Below are positions 56,500 to 64,000 of a DNA stretch of 64,000 nt, in pieces. Position 1 is the first letter of the stretch. The number at the start of each line of letters is the position of its first letter. The stretch spans positions 54,878,679-54,942,678 of the forward strand of contig CAMGYJ010000004.1 in the NCBI GenBank assembly GCA_946122785.1. Reading direction: 5' to 3'. The position numbers were made by a program, and so were the translations under genes. Below the pieces are notes generated by a model. It saw only the letters and a program-made list of their open reading frames with translations, was not told the DNA's origin and made no database searches. The DNA comes from Linum tenue. Its lineage: Eukaryota > Streptophyta > Magnoliopsida > Malpighiales > Linaceae.

Positions 56500-57415
56500 G
56501 ATCTTGTAGCTTGCCTTGCCTCGTCTTGTTCAGAATCTCGTGCCATGCCAATCTTTTGATAAGCATGTGGTGTCTCACAAAAGGGGGTCGTGGTCCTCTT
56601 GCCAGGCGGCCATGGACTTCTTACTCATGTCCTTGGCCTTCTTGTCTCACGACCATGGCCATCACATATTACACGGCCATGGACCTCTTAATCATCCACA
56701 TGGCCCTTCTCATGAGGCGGCATGGCCTTTCCAGACTTAGAATATTTTTGGATCGTTTAAACTAGGTCATGAGGCGGCATGACATCTTCATTCGCGACCA
56801 TGGACTTCTCAGTCATGTCTGTGGCCCTTCTCGTGACACGACATGGCCTTCTCATACTTAGAATTTTTCATAGTGCCTAAGGCCTCTTTTCTCGCGTCAA
56901 TGCCCTTTCTCGTGAAGTGGCATGGACCTTTGAGACTTCGTCATTTTTTGTCTCAAATGAGAGATGTCTCACGCATCATGGCCTCTTCCTTCTTCAGCCA
57001 TGTCATCATCTCTCTCGTTAAGATGACATGTACTTCTACATTGAGACGGACATGACCCTCTTTGTGAAGCGACACATGCCTCTTCGGACTTAGAATATTT
57101 TTTACTATACCGCGGTCTCTTGTCTCGCATCCATGGCCCTTCTCATTGAGATGACATGTGCTTCTAAATTCTAGATGGACATGGCCCTCTTTGTGAAGCG
57201 GCACGTGATTCTCCTTGAAGTGGCATGTACCTCTTCCTGACTTAGTTTATTTTTTAGTCATTCAGCCTTAGTCGTAGGGCGGCATGTGCTCCTCGATTTC
57301 TAGATGGACATGGCCCTTCTGATTGAGGCGGCATGTACCTCTAGATTTTAGATGGACATGGCTCTTCTCGTTGAAGCGGCATTTCCCTCTTCAGACTTAG
57401 TTGCTTGGGCTTAAA
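56500..57415 (+). repeat. Degenerate minisatellite, CATGG/GCGGCATG motifs
   Basis: About 0.9 kb of variable tandem units built from GACATGGCCCTTCTCGT, TGA(A/G)GCGGCATG and CTTCAGACTTAGAATATTTT, with spacing of roughly 40-60 bp and larger blocks near 140-170 bp. Both strands show incidental ORFs but no domain. The repeats stop at the phrase CAGACTTAG near 57400. Confidence 0.75.
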
Positions 57416-57844
57416 ATCAATATCAATAAGGCCCAACTTAAACAACATTAATTGTTAAAATGGGTGTAGCCTTATAAACTTATTGATTATCTTGTAACTC
57501 ACCAATGTCATACAAGACAAAATTTATGGTGTAAACACAAGCTTAAATCTGCACTCTTGGAGAAGCTAGAATCTCCAGGCAGTCTATGGACCACCAAAGC
57601 AGCGCCCCAATGCAAGAATTAATTCCCCTCGGTAACATTTTCCTAATAGCCAACAGGAAGCAACACAGTACGTTATGGACAGGTGTGGGCCGAAAGGGGT
57701 GGGCTTGCGTACGAGCAAGAAGGAAACGCTGCTTACCTTTGTGCCCTTCAATTCCTGTCACGGGAAGCCAAGTTAGTGAAAGAAAGCCCGGTTCAGTAAA
57801 TTATCCAAGTGTCCGCCCCAACAAAAGGAAAAGTGGACTATACC
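57416..57844. other. Spacer, no gene recognised
   Basis: No coding or repeat structure that I could support. The sequence lies between the minisatellite and a hAT-like repeat. Confidence 0.4.
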
Positions 57845-58367
57845 TAGGGGTGTAAGCTTGACCCCGTCCCATCCCTGAGGATCAAGACAAGTCAGTTTGT
57901 CTACAGGGTCAGATTAGGGACGAGACATTTGTTGAGTGTTGACCCTGTAAGAGTTGGGAGAGGAAGGGACGGGTCACTTTTTGACCCTGTGACCCTTGAC
58001 AACAACAAATATGTCATACAAAGTTGGACCTCTTTGTAAAGTTTTAAAAGTTTGGGTACTAAATTATAAAATAAAAAAATTTTGGGTACCAAAATGTAAT
58101 TTCACCATCAAAATTTATGGACATATTTGTAAAAAAAACAAAATTCAGGTAGTGAATTGTAAGAATAAATAATTTTGGGTACCAAAACATAATTTATAAA
58201 AAAAGTAGTGTGTTGATTAGGGTCGGCCCACCGTCCCGACCCATCCCAACCCTTAAGGGTCAGATAGAGTCAAGAAGTAGACATGGACGCGATGGGTCAG
58301 TTATAAATCTTGACTCTTCAGGAACGGGTAAGATAGGATCCGGGATGGGTCGGGATTTTCAGCCCTA
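57845..58367. mobile_element. hAT-type MITE, older copy
   Basis: Starts TAGGGGTGTAAGCTTGAC and ends GGGATTTTCAGCCCTA. Subterminal regions contain GGGTC/GACCC repeats (57860-57990 and 58215-58360). Flanking 8-mers ACTATACC and CTTGTACC agree at only 5 of 8, so the TSD is decayed or the ends are slightly off. Confidence 0.5.
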
Positions 58368-58699
58368 CTTGTACCATTAGTTCATGCCTTAAGTGGGAGC
58401 ATTCGATGCCGAGCTGGGAATTGGGTGAGCTACGTGTTTCACGTGGAACTGAAGAGAACTAGACAACAATGATCTTTATTTTGCTGGGGTAAAAATCCAA
58501 GAAATTAAAAAAAATATATATGAACTACTGCACCTGTAAATTTTTTCCCGAAATACCTAAGTCTGTTCTGGATCGAGTAAGAAAGACTCGTTCAGCTACC
58601 AAACGACGCGAATTGAGAGCCTCGTAGCAATTTATTTTTATTTTGCATAATAATTCGGGCATAATTATACATATTTTACCTTTCATTTCTTGGTCGTTT

Positions 58700-59940
58700 G
58701 ACTTGGTCATCGTCGCTACTCAACCTATTTTACGCTAGGTTTTGTTTTGTTTGACATATTTCAGGTCCTAGTACGTGTGGAAAGGTCGAGTACGAGTTTC
58801 AGGACGATTGAGAGTCCAAACGTGCCAAAAGGTGAAGAAGAGCCCAAGATCACGACCGGAGGGAAAGTTCACGCCCTCAGCCCGTGAACATTGATCCTAG
58901 GTCGTGAAGTCTACATGTGTTCCAGGAGAATTCACACATCTCGTGGACAGAGTCGTGATCACAGTCACAGACCGTGATCTTTGTGAAGAGAGCATGAATT
59001 TTGAGCACGAAAAGGTGTGGCTTCGGTTGGATCACGGGCTGCCTGTCGAGATCACGATCGTGATCTTCAGCCCTTGATTTTGGCGCTTGGGCTATATAAA
59101 AAGGTAGTAGCTGGGGGAGAGAAATGCAAGCTTGGCAGGGTTTGGAATTTTAGGGTTCTTCTTTATGGTTGCGACTTGCGACCCAAAACACCCAAAGGGG
59201 CACTTGTAGAGAGATAGAGATTTATCTTTAGTGATTTTGGAACTCAATTGGGAGCTTGTGTTGATCTTGGAGTCAAAGATTCAATCCTAGAAGATGAAGA
59301 TCTTGAGCTATTTTGTAAACTCTCTCTTCTCTCTACGAATTAGTCCTCTTCTCTTAGGTTAAAGAACCCTAGTTCTATATTTTGGTTTGGTGTTGATGTA
59401 TGTGATGAATCCTACGTTTGATTGCTGCTTTGATTTAGTTGATGGATGATTTTCATGAGTTGCATGAGTGTTGATTCCATTTCATGCCAAATTGGGTTTT
59501 TTTACCTAGGAGGGAGAAAATCCCCTTAGAGCTCATTATTGGCATCTTAGGGTCGCTCATATCATATATTGTTTCGGGTAATCCCCAAGGGAGTCAATTT
59601 CTTGACGGTATTTGAATCCCTAGGTTGAATAGAGCACTACCCATTCATTGATACGCCATTCTGGTTGAATTCTCGAGGGATTCTATCTCCTATTGGTAGA
59701 TGAATTGAGCCAATTGAGCTAGGAAGGTACGCACCATCGGTCCAAATGATAGAACTAGGAGGATCAAGTTAAGAGAGCTCCACAAACTTGTGATTGGCTA
59801 GGATAGTGGTTAGGTTAGTGTAGTTAGTTTAGTTTCTTATTACTATTCTATGTTGGCTAGATAACCAAACCCTAACCTGAAGTAAGGTGCACCTAGAGAC
59901 CCGTGGTTCGATAATTCTTATTACTTGCTTACACTATGCA
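58700..59940 (+). repeat. LTR-like fragment with TATA box (gypsy type)
   Basis: The layout suggests U3-R-U5: GAC(A)TATTTCAGGTCCTAGTAC near the left, many GATCACGATCGTGATC-type palindromes (58850-59065), TATATAAAAA at 59093-59102, then a T/C-rich leader. The style resembles Athila-type LTRs. No partner LTR or internal domains were found in the window, so it is a solo LTR or a remnant. Boundaries are approximate. Confidence 0.45.
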
Positions 59941-61105
59941 AAATGATGAAAACGGTGACAATCCCCAAATTTGGGGACTAGTATTGAAGTTGGTCTTAGC
60001 GGGAAGGCGGAGAAGAAACGGGAATGACCATCCTTGGATATATGGGAATTTAGAGAAAGAAGACAATGACGGCGCGAAAAGACGGCGAGATGATCAGTCG
60101 GTTCACGATTTTTCCTGGGATGGGTAGGGGGCACGGGTTGGGTGTCTATTGAAGTGGCCGATTTTTATAATATATTTATTTTGGTTAAAATTAGGGGAAT
60201 ATACATTTTTGTTAGCTACGTCAGCAAAAAAATTGATGTCACTAATGAAAGTTGACGGAGATTAACGGAGAGTGACTATACTTGGAATGCTAAACTAAAC
60301 TTAGTGACCACGAATGTAATTAAATATTTTTAGTGACCAAATATAAACATTTTTTTAGTAATTCCAGTGACCAATCTTGTAATTTACCCGTAAATTAAAT
60401 GAATAATATGCATCCATTTTTTAAAAGTTAGAGAAGTGAGTTGATAATTGATATTAGGCATCCACAAAGAGGCAGGCAGGAGGGGCCTGGAAGAGGTGGG
60501 TGAGAGGCTAGTGAATGTAGCAGCCAAGCTGCAGGGAATGGAATGGTAGTCTTTCTTTCTTTATTTAAGGACTAATTAAGGTGGGTGTGGCGTCCTTAAT
60601 TACTAGGCTCGCATGCCCTCTGCGATTTGGCATTTGTGCTTCTGGATGCATCACATTCACTACAGCTCATCCTGTGGGGCATCAGCAGTAGTAGTTGGAT
60701 TTCTGTTCCCTAAAATAAATGAAGAACCTCCCATTCCCATTCCCACTCCCACTCCTCTCCTCCTCCCACCAACTTCGTCATTACTCAACCAACCCTCCTA
60801 ACTAAATTTCTCATCACCTCACAAATGCAATTGTGATGTGTTGTTTGTTACCCGGTAAAAACAATAACATTACCAAGAGACTCTTTTTTTTTCTTCTTCT
60901 TAATTATTGCTTCTAATATTTCAAATCTTATTTCGATAAGAGTCATAAGACATTATTGCCTTTTGGTCTATAAACTCATGATTTTTGGTGTTAGGGTGTA
61001 TATGAATGTGACTTTCATCGGTTCATCTATCTTTATAGTGCTTCAGAATGAACACATTTAATTTCAGAGTTCTTAAAATGACTTCTCCATTTCACCCCAT
61101 CAATA
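59941..61105. other. Intergenic; small repeats, no convincing gene
   Basis: A fragment at 60200-60390 has AGTGACCA(A/C) repeated three times, resembling dispersed non-coding repeats. A C/T-rich stretch lies at 60728-60780. The short ORF at 60613 has no domain. Confidence 0.4.
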
Positions 61106-61296
61106 TAGTCAAAATCACGCTTCAAATATTAAAAAACTTACGGTTTTACGTTTCTAGATCACCAAAATGTTTCTACGCATAATCTCCATTTTTATAACTA
61201 ATGTAGTTAAAAACTACGCTTTAAAGCTTACGGTTTTACGCTTTTACATCACCAAAAGGTCCAAAACGCTTCTACGTAGAAACGCGCTTTTGACTA
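61106..61296. repeat. Short inverted-repeat element
   Basis: TAGTCAAAATCACGCTT at the left faces GCGCTTTTGACTA at the right. Two direct copies of CTTACGGTTTTACG(T/C)TT lie between. MITE-like; no clear TSD. Confidence 0.4.
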
Positions 61297-61989
61297 CATT
61301 GCACCTCATAATGCGTCTCGTCAGTTAATGTCGTTTTTTTATTTATAAATCAATGATCTCTCCCATACTTAGTCGATAATATGAGATGCTGCTAATTAAT
61401 GTCTTTTTCATTAATTGATATCCACATTCACACGACCTCCAATCACAAACACGCACGTACCCTGGAGATGGATCTGAAATAATTAATCAGATTTGGCGTT
61501 GTTGATGTGGATGGATGATTGAACTACTTTGGAAGGTCGGTTTCGTCCATCAATGTGTATTAGCTAGCCAATGTGCTAGACCTTGGAATTTATGTAGCCA
61601 ACACTTACATCCGAATTCTAATGCTTGTCGTTTCAGCAGACTAGATTGCAAAACCCTATTGTGATTTAGTAGTAAACAGTGTATATTAACGTTTTGCGTC
61701 AATTAAGCGCCAGCATTAATTTTATCGCAGCCTACTTAATTGGCAAACACAACATTACACGCTAATATATATAGCTATAGCAGTACCCTTGTAGAGTTAT
61801 AGCGCCTACTATTCACACCGTAGTGGCACCTGGAGTCATGACTTCATTGACCTAGGTAAGGTTTGAGTCCTGACCTACGTACTCCATGATCATGCTCGCC
61901 CCTTTTTAGGCGTGCAAGTACTGTATATTAATTAATATGTGGGTTTTGAATTTTGATGATTGTTGATCATCGACTCATGCGGTATACTC
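61297..61989. other. Intergenic, no gene seen
   Basis: A GGTTTGAGTCC motif near 61859 resembles a Pol III B box, but no A box or A-tail accompanies it at the proper distance. Nothing else recognised. Confidence 0.4.
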
Positions 61990-62323
61990 TCTAAGGAAGT
62001 GGTTAAGCACCATACACGGGCATGTATAAGATCCAAAATAACCTTCTCCCAACAACTCGAATTATTGGGACCAACTGGTTTATGACATGGTATCAGAGCT
62101 GGTTTGTCCTTGAGATCACGTGTTCAAGTCCTCACGACCCCCAATATTAATCTTTGTCTTTCAAGCACATGTTATGGCGGACCTGTGCAAACTTAAAGCC
62201 CATGAGTCGGCTTTCGTTTGAGGGGGTGTGTAAGGAAGTGGTTAAGCACCATACACGAGCCTGTATAAGATCCAACATAACCTTCTCCCAACAACTCGAG
62301 TTATTGGGACCTGGTTTATGACA
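61990..62323 (+). mobile_element. TRIM (terminal-repeat retrotransposon in miniature)
   Basis: A complete 334-bp element: LTR 61990-62087 (98 bp), primer site TGGTATCAGAGCTGG (62088-62102, initiator tRNA-Met), 126-bp non-coding middle, purine tract GTTTGAGGGGGTG (62216-62228), and LTR 62229-62323 (95 bp). The target duplication TACTC is at 61985-61989 and 62324-62328. The first LTR starts TC instead of TG, and has a 3-bp insertion (GACCAACTGG versus GACCTGG). It has no coding capacity and depends on proteins from other LTR elements. Confidence 0.9.
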
Positions 62324-62328
62324 TACTC

Positions 62329-63222
62329 AGATGGAGTGATCTAAATCGATGCACACTAACTCTGAAAACTGGCAACGACAAGTACGTCATTGCTAGACTT
62401 GCAGTATAGTCCCTCGGTCGCAATCCCAAGGTTTGCCGATATCCTAATCTTGCTCCTTTTAATTTTGATCACTATCTAATGAAAAGTTGTGTTTGTTTGT
62501 TGTGCTAAGGAATTTGTATTACTAGAGAACAAGTTAATAGAGAAGCAATATATATTGGGGTTGAAGTTTGAACTACCCTCATCCTAGTTAAAGACGTACA
62601 TGCAAATGATAGATTTTAGATTCACGACAATTGTGGTGCGAAGATCAATAGAGTGGGGGTCGCTACAATGTCAGCACAATCGATTTTTTATAACTTGGGG
62701 TGATCACCTAGAAGACATTAACACTTAAATCGTGAATTGTGTCCTCGAAGACCATAAATATGCAAGATGAAAGCAATTCCAGCTAGATCATATCAAAGTT
62801 CGAATGCTCTGCTTAAATCTCTTTGAAAACACCTAATTAAAAATGGAGGATGAATACAAATGGTGTTATCAATCATCCAGTAACAGTAACAGAGGACCAG
62901 TGTACATTCAATTTTAGGCTTTTCCAATCATATAACAGATCGACTTACTCAGCACACCAGAACAAAAAGGAAGAAATGAACACAGATTCTCCATACAAAT
63001 TGAATGACAATTGACAAAGGGGGAACTATAGCTAAGAAATTCCACATACAACAATATTCGGCCCTTCCGATAACCGGAACCAGGAGGGGTTTAGTTTAAT
63101 TTTAACCTTGCTGTAAATTATTTCCCTTATTATTTTCTTCTCCACAGATGGGTGAGAAAAAAAAAAGCTAAGCCAAATTAAGAAGCCATTTTCCAGCTGG
63201 AGGAGACTGTAATTAACTATGA
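62329..63222. other. 3' flank of the DUF688 gene and spacer
   Basis: AT-rich sequence holding no recognised element. The part next to 63223 is presumably the 3' UTR of the - strand gene. Confidence 0.4.
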
Positions 63223-63981
63223 CTACACAGCGTTTCTCACCCTCCCAAAGGAACACCATCTTCCCAAAGACACCGACCTTCGCTTCTTCATAACAGCGCT
63301 GCCTCCTTTACTTTCTTCTTCATCTACCGATGCGTGGCGGCGGCGGTGCAGCCCAGAGCAGGAGAAGCACCGGCTCTGCCCCCACGCCTTCCTCCCGTGC
63401 GCGTCGGAGGAGGAAGACGACGACGACGACGTGGAGGAGGAGGAGTAGGACAGCGAGCAATTGGAATTGTAATTGTGGTCGGAATAATGATGAGAAGAAT
63501 AGGAGGAAGATGTGGCAGAGGACCTCGAGGCGGCGGCGGCGCTGGGTTTGGGGAAAAGGGCTCTGAAGAGGAAGTTGGGCAGCCTGATGGCGGCCGCGGA
63601 GGAGGAGCGGAAGCGGCGGCGGCGGCGGGAGTGATTGGAGGAGGAGTAGAAGGAAGGCGGAGGAGTCAGCGGCGGGAGATTGGAGTGGTCGTCGTCGGCG
63701 GCGGCGGAGGAGGAGGAGAAGAGGCGGTGCTTGGGAGTTCCGGGTGCGGATTCCCAGGTGAAGGGGACGGAGCCCGGTGCGCCGCCGTAGTAGACCCTGA
63801 AGGAAGGGTTAGGGGTAGCCATGTCTTTTGACATCATCGTCGTCATCATCCTGCTGTTGCTGCTCAACTTTGCGTCTTGCTTCTGCTGCTGCTTCGCGCT
63901 TGGAAGTTTTGTCTCATAATATGAGAGTGAGAATTGGAGTGGGAGTGGGATGATGGATGGTCTCCTCCCCGCCTCATTCAT
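63223..63981 (-). CDS. DUF688-type plant protein of unknown function
   Basis: A complete 252-aa frame with no introns, starting at ATG 63981; a second candidate ATG is at codon 45 (MMTTMMSKDM), so the N terminus is uncertain. The hallmark is PGSVPFTWESAPGTPKHRL at residues 69-87, the conserved signature of plant DUF688 proteins. Next come acidic and Pro-rich stretches, an Arg run (119-123), a basic NFLFRALFPKP segment and a Ser-rich tract (about 152-192), followed by a basic C terminus (MKKRRSVSLGRW). The protein is mostly low complexity and basic; no enzyme domain or membrane segment is visible. Function is unknown. Coding GC is much higher than in the surroundings. The promoter lies beyond the window edge. 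Confidence 0.85.
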   Translation of the reverse strand: MNEAGRRPSIIPLPLQFSLSYYETKLPSAKQQQKQDAKLSSNSRMMTTMMSKDMATPNPSFRVYYGGAPGSVPFTWESAPGTPKHRLFSSSSAAADDDHSNLPPLTPPPSFYSSSNHSRRRRRFRSSSAAAIRLPNFLFRALFPKPSAAAASRSSATSSSYSSHHYSDHNYNSNCSLSYSSSSTSSSSSSSSDAHGRKAWGQSRCFSCSGLHRRRHASVDEEESKGGSAVMKKRRSVSLGRWCSFGRVRNAV

Positions 63982-64000
63982 GAATTGATGGCGCCATCTT

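Noticed and set aside
60613..60801. 62-codon ORF with a Pro/Thr-rich end
   Set aside because: It ends in a C/T-rich simple-sequence stretch, and there is no family similarity or upstream support.
61830..61920. SINE suggested by GGTTTGAGTCC
   Set aside because: No A box at the proper distance, no tail and no TSD.
63334..63831. 165-codon + strand ORF, Gly/Arg-rich
   Set aside because: It is antisense to the DUF688 coding region and reflects its GC-rich Ser/Pro codons.

Overview
The window is nuclear DNA from a flowering plant, most likely a eudicot. The evidence is one intact CBL-interacting protein kinase (CIPK) gene, one plant-specific DUF688-type gene, and plant lineages of LINE, Copia, Ty3/gypsy, hAT and Mutator-like elements. 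There is no prokaryotic gene organisation, CRISPR array, rRNA or clean tRNA gene. The species cannot be named from the sequence alone.

Only two stretches look like functional host genes, and they sit at the edges: the CIPK on the + strand (631-1941) and the DUF688 gene on the - strand (63223-63981). Nearly everything between them is nested transposable elements. Many elements still have matching target-site duplications (TSDs), so the order of insertion can be read.

Layout. (1) 2.5-5.0 kb: a long inverted-repeat element split by a 5'-truncated LINE, then a hAT element (4106-4996) carrying a nested MITE with a 9-bp TSD. (2) 5.2-19.6 kb: a ~0.56-kb hAT-type MITE split by a 13.8-kb LTR element (5683-19446). 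That element has 3.77-kb, almost identical LTRs, a tRNA-Arg primer site, a gag-like fragment, three tandem-repeat arrays and no pol: a large retrotransposon derivative of the Tat/Ogre branch. (3) 21.2-23.7 kb: a LINE whose ORF1 is joined to the tail of ORF2, with endonuclease and polymerase missing. (4) 24.9-35.7 kb: a full-length but decayed LINE (11-bp TSD) interrupted by a Copia element (29320-34329), itself interrupted by a hAT MITE (33075-33516). (5) 35.9-42.6 kb: a probable larger hAT derivative holding a LINE fragment, a 695-bp Mutator-like element and a ~120-bp minisatellite, followed by another hAT MITE (41886-42561). (6) 42.76-55.58 kb: a second, gag-deleted Copia element. It holds a 7.0-kb Athila-like gypsy element without pol, a 1.2-kb miniature gypsy deletion derivative, and a hAT MITE. 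(7) 55.6-62.3 kb: a degenerate minisatellite, another hAT-like repeat, an LTR-like fragment and a 334-bp TRIM.

The elements share a clear theme. Most are non-autonomous or broken, and they are mobilised, if at all, by enzymes encoded elsewhere. I found no new multi-gene biological system. The unusual items are two 14-15-nt insertions with 14-15-bp TSDs (one with an empty-site control in the sister LTR), the miniature gypsy, the gene-like antisense segment inside the giant LTRs, and the 94-bp higher-order tandem array.
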